Assembly (NCBI GenBank): GCA_021202555.1
Contig: JAJQCT010000029.1
Location: 1 to 64,000 of the forward strand
DNA from: Clostridiales bacterium
GTDB lineage: Bacteria; Bacillota; Clostridia; Oscillospirales; CAG-272
Length of the DNA stretch: 64,000 nucleotides
Direction of reading: 5' to 3'
In this document: one piece after another, positions 37,780 to 47,915 of the stretch
Layout of the letters: each line of letters begins with the position of its first letter
Numbering within the stretch: position 1 is the stretch's first letter
Position numbers and translations under genes: made by a program
The notes under the pieces: model-generated
Database searches by the model: none
Told to the model about the DNA's origin: nothing
Seen by the model: only the letters and a program-made list of their open reading frames with translations

Positions 37780-37894
37780 CCACCCGTGCGCGGCTTGCAA
37801 AGCCCGCTCAATCTGTGAAATATTGAACGCGGTATCGCCGTTGACAAAGCGATATGCCGCAAGTGCGATTGTTAGGGGCATGAGGTTATTCCCA
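37780..37894. repeat. 115-bp direct repeat, right copy; spans the guaA stop and a duplicated C-N hydrolase 5' end
   Basis: Identical by eye to 33554-33668. Confidence 0.95.
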
Positions 37895-39427
37895 CTCAAT
37901 AGTTGCCGGTGGCTTTGATGTAATATCATACACAACGCGGTTGACGCCGGAGACCTCGTTCACAATGCGCGTTGACGTCGCGTCAAGCACGTCGTAGGGG
38001 ATTCGCGTCCAGTCCGCCGTCATGAAATCCGACGTTGTGACGGAGCGCAGGGCGACCGTGCAGTCGTAGGTTCTCCCGTCTCCCATTACGCCGACGGAGC
38101 GCATATTCGTGAGTACGGCGAAGTACTGATTCATCGTGCCCTCAAGCCCGGCAGCGGCAACCTCCTCGCGGAAAATCGCGTCCGCCTCGCGCAGAAGATC
38201 GGCGCGCTCCTTCGTCACCTCGCCTATTATACGTATGCCAAGCCCCGGTCCCGGGAACGGCTGACGCATGACAAGATATTCGGGCAGTCCCAGCTCACGC
38301 CCGAGAGCGCGCACCTCGTCCTTGAAAAGCAGGCGAAGCGGCTCGATTATTTCCTTGAAATCGACGTAATCGGGCAGCCCGCCGACGTTGTGATGGCTCT
38401 TTATGACTGCCGCATCTCCCGTCCCCGATTCGATAACGTCGGGGTATATCGTCCCCTGCGCGAGATAATCGACCGCGCCTATTTTTTTGCTTTCCTCCTC
38501 AAATACGCGGATAAATTCCTCGCCGATGATTTTGCGCTTTTGTTCGGGTTCCGTCACGCCCGAAAGGCGTGAGAGAAATCTCGCCTCCGCGTTCACACGG
38601 ACAAAATTGATATTCCACTTTGAAAATGCGGCTTCGACCTCGTCGCCCTCGTTTTTGCGCATAAGACCGTGATCCACAAAAACGCACGTAAGCTGCTCGC
38701 CGACCGCCTCTGCGAGAAGAGCCGCCGCCACCGACGAATCAACACCGCCTGAAAGCCCGAGAAGCACGCGCCCGCCGCCGATTTCACCGCGAAGCGAGGC
38801 GACGGCGCTTTTGCAGAAATCTCCCATCGTCCAGTCGCCGTGCGCGCCGCACACCTCGTAAAGGAAATTGCGTATCATCTCCTTGCCGTTTTCGGTGTGA
38901 TTCACCTCGGGGTGAAACTGCACGCCGTAAAATCCGCGTCCGACATCCGCAATTGCCGCAGTCGGACACATTTCCGTGTGCGCCGCCGTCACAAATCCGT
39001 CGGGCACCCTCTCCATGTAATCCCCGTGGCTCATCCACGCGACGCCCTCCGCCGGAAGTCCCTTGAATATCGGGAATGAGGTATCGTAATGCGCCTCTGT
39101 TTTGCCGTACTCGCGCGCTGTGTCTGAGGTCGCCTCGACAACCAAACCGCCGAGCATATGCGCCATGAGCTGACAGCCGTAGCAAATTCCCAGAATCGGC
39201 ACTCCCCACTCGAAAATCTCCGCGCTCACCTTTGGCGAGGAGTCGAGATAGACGGAATTCGGTCCCCCCGTGAAGATTATCCCTATCGGGGACATTTCCT
39301 TTATTTTTGAAATCGGCGTTGTGTAAGGCTTTACCTCGCAGTATACGCCGCATTCGCGCACCCTGCGGGCTATAAGCTGATTGTACTGCCCGCCGAAATC
39401 AAGCACGATTACGGTTTCATGAGCCAT
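37886..39427 (-). CDS. guaA: GMP synthase (glutamine-hydrolysing)
   Basis: [31 protein letters not shown]-terminus PPATIEWE. Confidence 0.98.
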   Translation of the reverse strand: MAHETVIVLDFGGQYNQLIARRVRECGVYCEVKPYTTPISKIKEMSPIGIIFTGGPNSVYLDSSPKVSAEIFEWGVPILGICYGCQLMAHMLGGLVVEATSDTAREYGKTEAHYDTSFPIFKGLPAEGVAWMSHGDYMERVPDGFVTAAHTEMCPTAAIADVGRGFYGVQFHPEVNHTENGKEMIRNFLYEVCGAHGDWTMGDFCKSAVASLRGEIGGGRVLLGLSGGVDSSVAAALLAEAVGEQLTCVFVDHGLMRKNEGDEVEAAFSKWNINFVRVNAEARFLSRLSGVTEPEQKRKIIGEEFIRVFEEESKKIGAVDYLAQGTIYPDVIESGTGDAAVIKSHHNVGGLPDYVDFKEIIEPLRLLFKDEVRALGRELGLPEYLVMRQPFPGPGLGIRIIGEVTKERADLLREADAIFREEVAAAGLEGTMNQYFAVLTNMRSVGVMGDGRTYDCTVALRSVTTSDFMTADWTRIPYDVLDATSTRIVNEVSGVNRVVYDITSKPPATIEWE

Positions 39428-39457
39428 AAAAATCACCCCTGTTTGTTTTATGAAAGT

Positions 39458-40735
39458 TTATCTGTAGATTATATCGTCCCTTGACGGACCGTTTGACACC
39501 ATTTTAATCGGAATGCCTATATGCTCCTCGGCAAATTCTACGTAGCGGCGCGCGTTTTCGGGAAGCGCCGAATATTCCTTTATACCGCGGATGTCGCACT
39601 TCCAGCCGGGAAGCCTTTCAAGTATCGGCTTGCAGCGCTTGAGCTTCGATGTCGGCGGGAAATAATCGATTCTCTCGCCGTCAAGCTCGTAAGCGACGCA
39701 TACGGGGATTTCGTCAAGATATGAAAGCGCATCAAGGACAGTAAACGCGACCGATGTCGCCGACTGCACAAGGCAGCCGTAGCGCGATGCAGGAAGATCA
39801 AGCCATCCCATTCTGCGCGGACGGTGCGTCGTCGCGCCGTATTCGCCCCCGTCGCCTCCGCGGCAGCGAAGCTCGTCCGCTTCGTCTCCGAATATCTCAG
39901 ACACAAATTCTCCCGCGCCGACAGCGCTCGAGTACGCCTTTACCGTCGCGATAATTTCCTTGATTTCGTAAGGCGGCACGCCGGCACCGACGGCGCCGTA
40001 GCCCGCAATCGTGTTCGATGAGGTAACCATCGGGTAAATTCCGAAATCAGTGTCCTTGAGCGAGCCAAGCTGCCCCTCAAGCAAAATTGTCTTGCCCTCG
40101 CGCACCGCGTTATGAACGAACGTGAGCGTATCTGCCGCGTATGGAGCGAGCGCCTCCTTATATTCCATGAGCTTATCGTAAATATCGGAGGCTGAAAGCG
40201 GTTCACGACCGTAAAGATTGACATAAAGGCAGTTTTTAACGGCGAGCATCTGCTCGATGTGAGCCATTATGCTTTCCTTGTCGTCGTAAAGCTCGCTCAC
40301 CTGAAAGCCGATTTTCGCAAATTTATCAGAGTAAAACGGCGCGATTCCGGATTTGGTCGAGCCGAATGAGCGCGAGGAAAGGCGCTCCTCCTCCATCGTA
40401 TCAAGCTCGACGTGATATGGCATAACGAGCTGACAGCGGTCGGATATGAGGATTTTCGGTGTCGGAACGCTGCGCGATCTGAGGCTTTCAAGCTCGCCCA
40501 AAAATTTTTCGACCGAAAGAGCGACGCCGTTGCCGATTATGTTCGTAATGTTTTCGTGAAATACTCCGCTCGGGAGCTGATGAAGCACAAACTTCCCGCG
40601 GTCGTTTATTATCGTGTGTCCTGCGTTGCTGCCGCCCTGAAAGCGAATCACGACGTCAGACTGTCCTGCCAGAACGTCCGTTATTTTGCCCTTGCCCTCG
40701 TCGCCCCAGCAGGCGCCCACTATTGCTTTAACCAT
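39458..40735 (-). CDS. purA: Adenylosuccinate synthase
   Basis: GACWGDEGKGKITD, RFQGGSNAGHTI. Confidence 0.97.
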   Translation of the reverse strand: MVKAIVGACWGDEGKGKITDVLAGQSDVVIRFQGGSNAGHTIINDRGKFVLHQLPSGVFHENITNIIGNGVALSVEKFLGELESLRSRSVPTPKILISDRCQLVMPYHVELDTMEEERLSSRSFGSTKSGIAPFYSDKFAKIGFQVSELYDDKESIMAHIEQMLAVKNCLYVNLYGREPLSASDIYDKLMEYKEALAPYAADTLTFVHNAVREGKTILLEGQLGSLKDTDFGIYPMVTSSNTIAGYGAVGAGVPPYEIKEIIATVKAYSSAVGAGEFVSEIFGDEADELRCRGGDGGEYGATTHRPRRMGWLDLPASRYGCLVQSATSVAFTVLDALSYLDEIPVCVAYELDGERIDYFPPTSKLKRCKPILERLPGWKCDIRGIKEYSALPENARRYVEFAEEHIGIPIKMVSNGPSRDDIIYR

Positions 40736-40765
40736 GCTCTGTATCTCCTGTAAAGATAATAAAAT

Positions 40766-42199
40766 TTATACGTTTATCGAAACGGCTTTTATGTCCTCAC
40801 CCTCATACTCTGCGAGTACGGGCGCGACCTCATCCGAAAGAAATGCCTCGGTCTGCTCGGGTGCGCATCCCACGTAGCGTGACGGCTCGAGTATTTTATC
40901 AAGCTCACCGCGCGTCACGGAAAAGGCGGGGTCGGCGGCAATTCTGTCGAGCAGATCGCACTCGGCGCCCTCCTCTTTGATTCGCCTCGACGCCTCCATT
41001 GAGTGAACGCGGATTTTTTCATGAAGCTCCTGACGGTTTCCGCCGCGCATAACGGCGTCCATCATGATATTTTCAGTCGCCATGAACGGAAGCTCCGCTA
41101 AAAGGTGCTTTTCTATCACCTTAGGATAGACTATAAGACCGTCTGACACGTTCACGTAAAGGTTCAGTATCGCGTCAGTCGCGAGAAACGCTTCCGGCAC
41201 CGATATTCGCTTGTTAGCCGAATCATCAAGCGTGCGCTCAAACCACTGCGTCGCCGCCGTGAGCGCCGGATTCTGCAAATCCGAGATTACATAGCGCGAA
41301 AGCGACGCTATGCGCTCCGAGCGCATCGGATTGCGCTTGTACGCCATCGCCGAGGAACCTATCTGTCCCTTTTCAAACGGCTCCTCGATTTCCTTCAGGT
41401 GCTGAAGAAGCCTTATGTCGTTTGAAAATTTCGCGGCGCTCTCGGCAATCCCCGCAAGCACGGCGAGAACGTCGAAATCAACCTTGCGCGAATACGTCTG
41501 CCCCGAAACGGCGTAAACGTCGGAAAATCCCATCTTTTCGGCAATTTTGCGGTCAAGCTCGCGCACCTTTCCGACGTCTCCCCCGAAAAGCTCAAGGAAG
41601 CTCGCCTGCGTCCCCGTCGTCCCCTTTGATCCGAGAAGCTTCAGTCTCGATTTGCGGAATTTCACGTTTTCAAGGTCGGAGAGAAGGTCTGAAATCCAAA
41701 GCGTCGCGCGCTTCCCGACTGTCGTCGGCTGCGCCGGCTGAAAATGCGTAAACGCGAGCGTCGGCTGGGACTTATATTTCTCCGCGAAATCGGCAAGCAC
41801 GCGAATCACCGCGACAAGCTTTTTCTCGATTACGCAAAGCGCCTCTCTCATTATGATAAGGTCGGTGTTGTCCCCGACGTAGCAGGACGTTGCGCCGAGG
41901 TGAATTATTCCCGCCGCCGACGGACACTGCTGTCCGTAAGCGTAAACGTGGCTCATCACATCGTGGCGCACGATTTTTTCGCGCACCTCGGCGACCTCGT
42001 AGTTGATGTCGTCGGCGTGTGCCTTCATCTCGTCGATTTGCTCCTGTGTCACGGGAAGTCCAAGCTCATGCTCCGCCTCGGCGAGCGCAATCCAAAGCCG
42101 TCTCCATGTGGAAAATTTGAAATCGGGCGAGAAAAGACGCTTCATCTCCTCGTCTGCATACCGCTCCGAAAGTGGCGATACATATGTATTTTTCTCCAT
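40766..42199 (-). CDS. purB: Adenylosuccinate lyase
   Basis: Signature GSSAMAYKRNPMRSERI. Confidence 0.97.
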   Translation of the reverse strand: MEKNTYVSPLSERYADEEMKRLFSPDFKFSTWRRLWIALAEAEHELGLPVTQEQIDEMKAHADDINYEVAEVREKIVRHDVMSHVYAYGQQCPSAAGIIHLGATSCYVGDNTDLIIMREALCVIEKKLVAVIRVLADFAEKYKSQPTLAFTHFQPAQPTTVGKRATLWISDLLSDLENVKFRKSRLKLLGSKGTTGTQASFLELFGGDVGKVRELDRKIAEKMGFSDVYAVSGQTYSRKVDFDVLAVLAGIAESAAKFSNDIRLLQHLKEIEEPFEKGQIGSSAMAYKRNPMRSERIASLSRYVISDLQNPALTAATQWFERTLDDSANKRISVPEAFLATDAILNLYVNVSDGLIVYPKVIEKHLLAELPFMATENIMMDAVMRGGNRQELHEKIRVHSMEASRRIKEEGAECDLLDRIAADPAFSVTRGELDKILEPSRYVGCAPEQTEAFLSDEVAPVLAEYEGEDIKAVSINV

Positions 42200-42241
42200 A
42201 TTAAGTAACCATTCCTTTTCCGAAAATTGTACGTTCCGCGT

Positions 42242-43459
42242 TTACCTTCCGTATTTATCGACAATACGTGACAGCGCGCGTTTTGTGTTTTCGCGCGAGC
42301 CGAACGAGGTAAGCCTGAAATAGCCCTCGCCCTCCGCTCCGAATCCTGCCCCGGGGGTGCCGACGACGGCGCATCCTTCAAGCAGCGCGTCGAAAAATTC
42401 CCATGAGCCGACCCCGTCGGGGGTTTTCATCCAGACATAGGGCGAATTTACTCCGCCGTAAGCCTCAAATCCCGCGGAAAGAAGTCCCTCGCGTATGATT
42501 CTCGCATTTTCAAGATAATATTCGACGTGAGCCTTAACCTCACGCTGTCCCGCCTCGGAATAAACAGCCTCGGCGGCGCGCTGCGTCACATAGGAAACGC
42601 CGTTCATTTTCGTCGACTGCCGTCTTGACCACATTTTATGAAGGCTCACGCCGCCGCGGACAAGTGATTTCGGAATCACCGTATAGGCGCATCTCACACC
42701 TGTAAATCCCGCAGTCTTTGAAAAACTGCGAAATTCTATGGCACACGTTTCGGCTCCCTTTATCTCGAATATCGAATGAACAGTGTCGTCCTCGGTGATA
42801 AACGATTCGTAAGCAGAATCATAGAGAATGACCGCTCCCGTGTCGTTCGCAAAATCGACCCATTTCTGAAGCTCGCGCTTCGGTATGCTCACGCCGAGGG
42901 GATTGTTCGGGAAGCAAAGGTATATCATATCGACGTGAACGGCAGGAAGTTCGGGAAGAAAGCCGTTTTCGCGGCGGCAGGGCATATAGACGATGCGCGA
43001 CCATTTGCCCCCCTCGTAGTCTCCCGCGCGTCCGGCAATCGCGTTTGAATCGACGTACACGGGATAAACGGGGTCGCATACGGCAAGCACGGCATCATCC
43101 GAGAAAAGCTCCCCTATCGATGATGAATCGCTCTTGGCGCCGTCCGAGACGAATATCTCATCCGCTTCGATTTGCACGCCGCGCGCCTCGTAATCGTGCT
43201 TTTTTATCGCCTCACGCAGAAAATCGTATCCGTAATCGGGCGGATACCCGCGAAACGTCTCGGCGCGCCCCATCTCGTCGGCGGCTTTTTTCATTGCCTC
43301 AACGCAAGCCGCGGGAAGCGGGAGCGTCACATCCCCGATTCCGAGACGTATAACATCCGCCGAAGGATTGTTTTTTTCGTATTCACTGACGCGCCGCCCT
43401 ATTTCCGCGAAAAGATACGACGCGGGCATTTTCACAAAGTTTTCGTTGATTTTAGCCAC
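42242..43459 (-). CDS. dapL: LL-diaminopimelate aminotransferase
   Basis: AKINENFVKMPASYLFAEIGRRV, IRLGIGDVTLPLP, SFSKTAGFTGVRCAYTVIPK; GTG start after GGGGGA RBS. Confidence 0.94.
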   Translation of the reverse strand: MAKINENFVKMPASYLFAEIGRRVSEYEKNNPSADVIRLGIGDVTLPLPAACVEAMKKAADEMGRAETFRGYPPDYGYDFLREAIKKHDYEARGVQIEADEIFVSDGAKSDSSSIGELFSDDAVLAVCDPVYPVYVDSNAIAGRAGDYEGGKWSRIVYMPCRRENGFLPELPAVHVDMIYLCFPNNPLGVSIPKRELQKWVDFANDTGAVILYDSAYESFITEDDTVHSIFEIKGAETCAIEFRSFSKTAGFTGVRCAYTVIPKSLVRGGVSLHKMWSRRQSTKMNGVSYVTQRAAEAVYSEAGQREVKAHVEYYLENARIIREGLLSAGFEAYGGVNSPYVWMKTPDGVGSWEFFDALLEGCAVVGTPGAGFGAEGEGYFRLTSFGSRENTKRALSRIVDKYGR

Positions 43460-43479
43460 GCTTATTTTTCCCCCAAAAA

Positions 43480-44322
43480 TCATATTTCAATCGTGCCGTC
43501 ATACACAAGCTCGGCGGCACCAGTCATAAATACGCTGTCATCGTCCTCGATTTTTATTTTCAGATCCCCGCCGCGAAGATGTACAGTCGCCTCACTGTCA
43601 GTGTACCCGCATATGTAAGCGGCGGCGGCTGACGCGCAGGCACCCGTACCGCAGGCGAACGTCTCGCCCGAGCCGCGCTCCCATACGCGCATAATTAGCT
43701 CGCGTCTGTTTTTTATTTTAACAAATTCGACGTTCGCGCGCTCGGGAAACATCGGGTGATTTTCAATTTTCGCGCCGAGCGTCAGAACGGGAAAGCTCTC
43801 GGCATCCCCATCGAGGAAAATCACGCAGTGCGGATTTCCCATAGAAACGCACGTCACGATAAATTCCATGCCGTCAACCGAAAGCGGAGCATTTACCGTT
43901 TTCGGGAGAAGCGTCGGAATATCGTCCTTGTACGTTGAGAATTTCCCCATATCGACGCACACCTCAGAAACGCGCCCGTCAGCTCCCGTATCGAGGTAAA
44001 GCGTCTTGATTCCGCTTCGCGTCTCGACTGTGAGAGTTCGCTTTTGCACGATTTTTCTGTCGTAAACATATTTCCCGACGCAGCGTATTCCGTTGCCGCA
44101 CATCATGGCAAGTGAGCCGTCTGCGTTGTAAATTTCCATTTTGCAGTCCGCTCGCTCGGAGGGAGCGATTAAAATTATGCCGTCCGCGCCCACGCTGTAG
44201 CGTCGGCGGGAAAGTCGGCGCGAAAGCTCGGGCAGGTCGATGCCGCTTATGTCCTCGCGAAAGCAGTCTATGTAAATATAATCGTTCGCAAGCCCATGCA
44301 TTTTGGTAAAGTGAAGCGTCAT
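43480..44322 (-). CDS. dapF: Diaminopimelate epimerase
   Basis: HFTKMHGLANDYIYIDC, MCGNGIRCVGKYVYD, ERGSGETFACGTGACA. Confidence 0.96.
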   Translation of the reverse strand: MTLHFTKMHGLANDYIYIDCFREDISGIDLPELSRRLSRRRYSVGADGIILIAPSERADCKMEIYNADGSLAMMCGNGIRCVGKYVYDRKIVQKRTLTVETRSGIKTLYLDTGADGRVSEVCVDMGKFSTYKDDIPTLLPKTVNAPLSVDGMEFIVTCVSMGNPHCVIFLDGDAESFPVLTLGAKIENHPMFPERANVEFVKIKNRRELIMRVWERGSGETFACGTGACASAAAAYICGYTDSEATVHLRGGDLKIKIEDDDSVFMTGAAELVYDGTIEI

Positions 44323-44368
44323 AAATGCATCCTTTCCAAGTTGTTTTAATTTGTTTTGCTTTGTTTTT

Positions 44369-44410
44369 CCCCCCCCCCGCATATCGGGTCATATCGGGTT
44401 ATATCGGGCG
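44369..44410. repeat. C10 homopolymer followed by 3x atatcgggt(c/t) 10-bp repeat
   Basis: Direct reading. Confidence 0.85.
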
Positions 44411-44448
44411 CCGCGGATTATTTGCGGCATTACAAAGAAAAAACACAC

Positions 44449-44484
44449 TCCATCGGATATATGCCTCACCGATGGGGTGTGTGA
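44449..44484 (-). terminator. Intrinsic terminator downstream of tRNA-Gln
   Basis: Minus: CACACCCCATCGG-loop-CCGATGGAGTGTG then TTTTTT. Confidence 0.75.
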
Positions 44485-44485
44485 C

Positions 44486-44555
44486 TGCGGAAGAAGGATT
44501 TGAACCCTCACAAACAGAGTCAGAGTCTGTCGTGCTGCCATTACACAATTCCGCA
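44486..44555 (-). tRNA. tRNA-Gln (anticodon CTG)
   Basis: TGCGGAATTGTGTAATGGCAGCACGACAGACTCTGACTCTGTTTGTGAGGGTTCAAATCCTTCTTCCGCA folds as cloverleaf; anticodon loop CTCTGAC. Confidence 0.88.
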
Positions 44556-44740
44556 TTATTCGCTTGTTCCGCGCCGAAGCACAGCCTGCTCCCCCGCCGC
44601 GTATGTAATTATAGCACGCTGATTTTCGTTTGTCAAGCGTTTTTTCAAAAAAATTTGGACTTGCGGCGATTTTTTTCGGGCTTTCCGGGTCATATCCTTT
44701 TGTGACAGGGAGCATAAGCAAAAAAATTTTCAAAAAGCAC

Positions 44741-44769
44741 TTGACGAATGCGCTGTTTTATGCTATAAT
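44741..44769 (+). promoter_or_regulatory. Promoter of tRNA-Ser
   Basis: TTGACG-17 nt-TATAAT. Confidence 0.8.
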
Positions 44770-44783
44770 CTTGCTTGCGCCGT

Positions 44784-44869
44784 GGAGAGGTATCGAAGCG
44801 GTCATAACGAGGCGGTCTTGAAAACCGTTTGGGCGCAAGCCCACATGGGTTCGAATCCCATCCTCTCCG
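44784..44869 (+). tRNA. tRNA-Ser (anticodon TGA)
   Basis: GGAGAGG...CGGTCTTGAAAACCG, long variable arm GGGCGCAAGCCC, GGGTTCGAATCCC, CCTCTCCG. Confidence 0.95.
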
Positions 44870-44877
44870 AATAAAAA

Positions 44878-44913
44878 GCACGGGGAAAGCATTTGCTTTC
44901 CCCGTGTTTTTTT
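44878..44913 (+). terminator. Terminator of tRNA-Ser
   Basis: CACGGGGAAAGC-ATTT-GCTTTCCCCGTG then T8. Confidence 0.85.
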
Positions 44914-45593
44914 TATTTTACGGAATAAACCGAAAGCTCCGAATATTCGCCTATCATCGGCGCGAGCTGGCGAAATCCGATTTTGCCGCCGCCGAGCAAA
45001 GCTCCGTAGGTTTTCCCGTCGTCGTCAAATGTGAAAATCAGAAGCTCGTTCACGTAAAACTCAACGCGGGCGCCGTGCTTTACGACGCCGATTTTATATG
45101 GCTCCTTTGCGTCCTCGACATTCGGAATCGGGTCGCCGCCCTGCGCGGTGAGATAAAATCCGTAGCTTTTGCGCAGATTGCAGGTGTGAAACGCGCGCTC
45201 GTCGGGTTCCTTTCGCCTGAAATATGAGATATGAAAGGCGTTGATGTCACCGTGATGATACTGCGGATATTCTCCCGTGCGCGGGGAGAGCGCCGGCGAG
45301 AACAGATCCTCGCCGCCTCTGCCCGACGCGGCAAAAAACATCATCGCAAGTCCCGGCTCTCGCAGCGGGCGGAAATTCCATTCGATTACAACGTCGGACG
45401 GGAAGGTTTCGGGACACCAGAGAACGTAATTCGCGCGCTGCCCCTCGCTTTGCGGCATGGCATTTTCAAGACGCATTTTCCCGTCGGGAAAGGATATGTC
45501 GGCGCTGCCCTCAAGCACGAAGCCTTCGATGTCCCGCTCGCACGAAAGCACATTTTCGTAAATAAGCTCGGCGTCAAGTCCGTATTTTTTCAT
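44913..45593 (-). CDS. DUF1961 family protein (concanavalin-like fold)
   Basis: GDINAFHISYFRRKEPDERAFHTCNLRKSYGFYLTAQGGDPIP. Confidence 0.75.
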   Translation of the reverse strand: MKKYGLDAELIYENVLSCERDIEGFVLEGSADISFPDGKMRLENAMPQSEGQRANYVLWCPETFPSDVVIEWNFRPLREPGLAMMFFAASGRGGEDLFSPALSPRTGEYPQYHHGDINAFHISYFRRKEPDERAFHTCNLRKSYGFYLTAQGGDPIPNVEDAKEPYKIGVVKHGARVEFYVNELLIFTFDDDGKTYGALLGGGKIGFRQLAPMIGEYSELSVYSVK

Positions 45594-47824
45594 ATAAGCT
45601 CCTCACTTTCACACGGTATAATGTTTATTCGGGCGTCTCCGTGAATTTTGCCGTCCCTCGTCCTCGCGCGGCACATAACCTCGCCGCAAATCCCGTCCTT
45701 CGAGCGCACCATGAACGCGGCGTGACCGCCTTCAAGCGCAATAGCTCTCTCGCCTATAAATTCGGCATTTTCCGAAACCTCGATTTCGATTTTGTCGTCC
45801 GCACCTTTCAGTACCGTGCCGTTTTCATCGACAAGCTCAATCCACACATTTGTCAGATCCGCCCCGTCGTCGACAAGCGTCAAGTATTCCGGCGTAAGCC
45901 TTAAAGAGGACGGGGTGCCGGGCGTTTTTCTGACACAGCGTGAGACCTCTGCCCCATTCCTGTACCCGACGGCTGAAAGCTCGCCTGCCTCACACGCTAT
46001 GCCGTGAAACAGAAACGCGGGATGCGGAAGATTCATGTACAAATTCGGGCGCATACGTCCCGCCGATTTGCCGTTCATGAAAAGCTCGACCTCACTGCAG
46101 TTGCCGAGAACGAGTATATCTCTCATATTCCGCCCGCCGTCCGGACTGCAAACGATATACAAAACCTCCTCGTCCGCGGGGTCCTTCTGCGAGCGGTAAA
46201 GATACGAAACAGGCTTCGGATAGCGGAATATATCGTAAAGCCCGCTATAAAAAACGTGACCCGTTTTCGTGTAGTTGACCTCATTATTGTAATCGAACAT
46301 ACTCCAGCCGAATCCGCCGGCGCAGAAATTGTTTCCGAGGTAATAATCCATCGCCCCGGCAAAGGAATCAATGAATTTTCGCGCCCCATCGTCGTCGGCG
46401 CCCGGAAAGCCGTCACCAGACCACCAGTCCATCGAATGCTCCGTTATTATAAACGGAGTGAATCTCGGACGCTCGGGATACGTGTAATTTACGGCAAAAA
46501 CGTCCTCCTGAAATTCGCTGTCCATGTACGATTCGAGCCGCCTCACGCCGTGCGTCGGGCGCGTCGGGTCGAGGCGCTTTGAAAGCGCGTTCGATTTTTC
46601 GTAAAGCTCACGGCTGTCGAAGGATTCGTTGACGCGCACGCCCCACGAGATAATCGAGGGGTGATTTCTGTCGCGGACTATCATCTCGGAAATGCTGAAA
46701 AGATATTCCTTCTGCCACTGCTCATCTCCGACGTGCTGCCATCCGGGCGCTTCTTCAAGCACAAGCAGCCCTATTTCGTCGCAGCGCGACAAAAACGCGG
46801 GGCTTTGTGGATAATGCGAGCATCGCACGGCGTTGAATCCGCATGATTTAATCAAATCCGCGTCGGCACGCTGAAGCTTGTCGCACACAGCGCGTCCGAT
46901 CCACGCCCACATCTCGTGTCGGTTTATACCGACAAGCTTGATTTTCCGTCCGTTGAGATAAAACGCAGACTCGCTCTCGCCGCTCGTAAACATAGAGCTT
47001 CTCACGCCGAAGCGTTCGAGGCGAAAATCGCGTATTTTGCCGCATTCGAGGTATACGTTCGCCTCATAAAGGTGCGGAGAATCGATGTCCCACAGCCTCA
47101 CATCTTCCGAAATATTTGTCGAAAGCGGCGCGGTGACCGTGCTGTCGGGCGCGATTTCAAGCGTTTTTTCAACATTTTCGGATGATTTTGCGCCGCAGTA
47201 CGATATAAATGCGGAAAGCTTCACCGCTGCGGCGCGCCCCGTCATGTTTTTAATCTCTGCGTTTACCGTGACGCTTCCGTTGACATCCGATGTCACAAAA
47301 ACGTCACTTATGTAGACCTCGGGCGTGATTTTAAGCCTCACATCGCGGACAATTCCGCCAAAAAGGCAGTAATCGACCTCGCCGCCCTCCGGCGGTATGT
47401 CGGCGTGACGGCGCGAATCGACGCGCACGGCGATGAGATTCACGCCTGTGTGAGCCTTATCCGTTATATCGACGGAAAAGCCCGTATATGCGCCCCTGTG
47501 CGCTCCTGCGAAAATCCCGTTCACGTAAACCTCGGCGACGGTGGCAGCACCGTCAAATTCGAGAAACAAGCGCCCCGCTGTCATTTCCTCTGTCAGCGTG
47601 AGGCTTCGGAACCAGCATGACACAAAGCGGTACGAGTTGATCGAGTCCATGAAATCAACTCCCGCATCGGGGTCACTTTTGTGATTTTCGAGAAGTACAT
47701 TCTCATGCGGCAATGTTACGTCCGCAAGCTCACGCGATGCGGGAAGCTCTGTCATTCCCGAAAGCTCCGCGTCATCTGCGAGATATTTCCATCTGCGATT
47801 CAGGTTATAGGTTTTGGATGTCAT
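45590..47824 (-). CDS. Glycoside hydrolase family 2 (beta-galactosidase-like)
   Basis: FYLNGRKIKLVGINRHE, FNAVRCSHYPQSPAFLSRCDEIGLLVLEEAPGWQ, RDRNHPSIISWGVRVNES. Confidence 0.9.
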   Translation of the reverse strand: MTSKTYNLNRRWKYLADDAELSGMTELPASRELADVTLPHENVLLENHKSDPDAGVDFMDSINSYRFVSCWFRSLTLTEEMTAGRLFLEFDGAATVAEVYVNGIFAGAHRGAYTGFSVDITDKAHTGVNLIAVRVDSRRHADIPPEGGEVDYCLFGGIVRDVRLKITPEVYISDVFVTSDVNGSVTVNAEIKNMTGRAAAVKLSAFISYCGAKSSENVEKTLEIAPDSTVTAPLSTNISEDVRLWDIDSPHLYEANVYLECGKIRDFRLERFGVRSSMFTSGESESAFYLNGRKIKLVGINRHEMWAWIGRAVCDKLQRADADLIKSCGFNAVRCSHYPQSPAFLSRCDEIGLLVLEEAPGWQHVGDEQWQKEYLFSISEMIVRDRNHPSIISWGVRVNESFDSRELYEKSNALSKRLDPTRPTHGVRRLESYMDSEFQEDVFAVNYTYPERPRFTPFIITEHSMDWWSGDGFPGADDDGARKFIDSFAGAMDYYLGNNFCAGGFGWSMFDYNNEVNYTKTGHVFYSGLYDIFRYPKPVSYLYRSQKDPADEEVLYIVCSPDGGRNMRDILVLGNCSEVELFMNGKSAGRMRPNLYMNLPHPAFLFHGIACEAGELSAVGYRNGAEVSRCVRKTPGTPSSLRLTPEYLTLVDDGADLTNVWIELVDENGTVLKGADDKIEIEVSENAEFIGERAIALEGGHAAFMVRSKDGICGEVMCRARTRDGKIHGDARINIIPCESEELI

Positions 47825-47915
47825 ATACGCTCCACTGAAAAGTATTTTTCATTGACAGGCGAGCAAATTATTCGCCCGCAGTGACCGAAACGCCCCCGAA
47901 AATGGGGGGCGTTTT

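Noticed and set aside
47889-47915. GC-rich hairpin after infB as a novel element
   Set aside because: Simple bidirectional terminator-like stem (CGCCCCC/GGGGGCG) at the gene end
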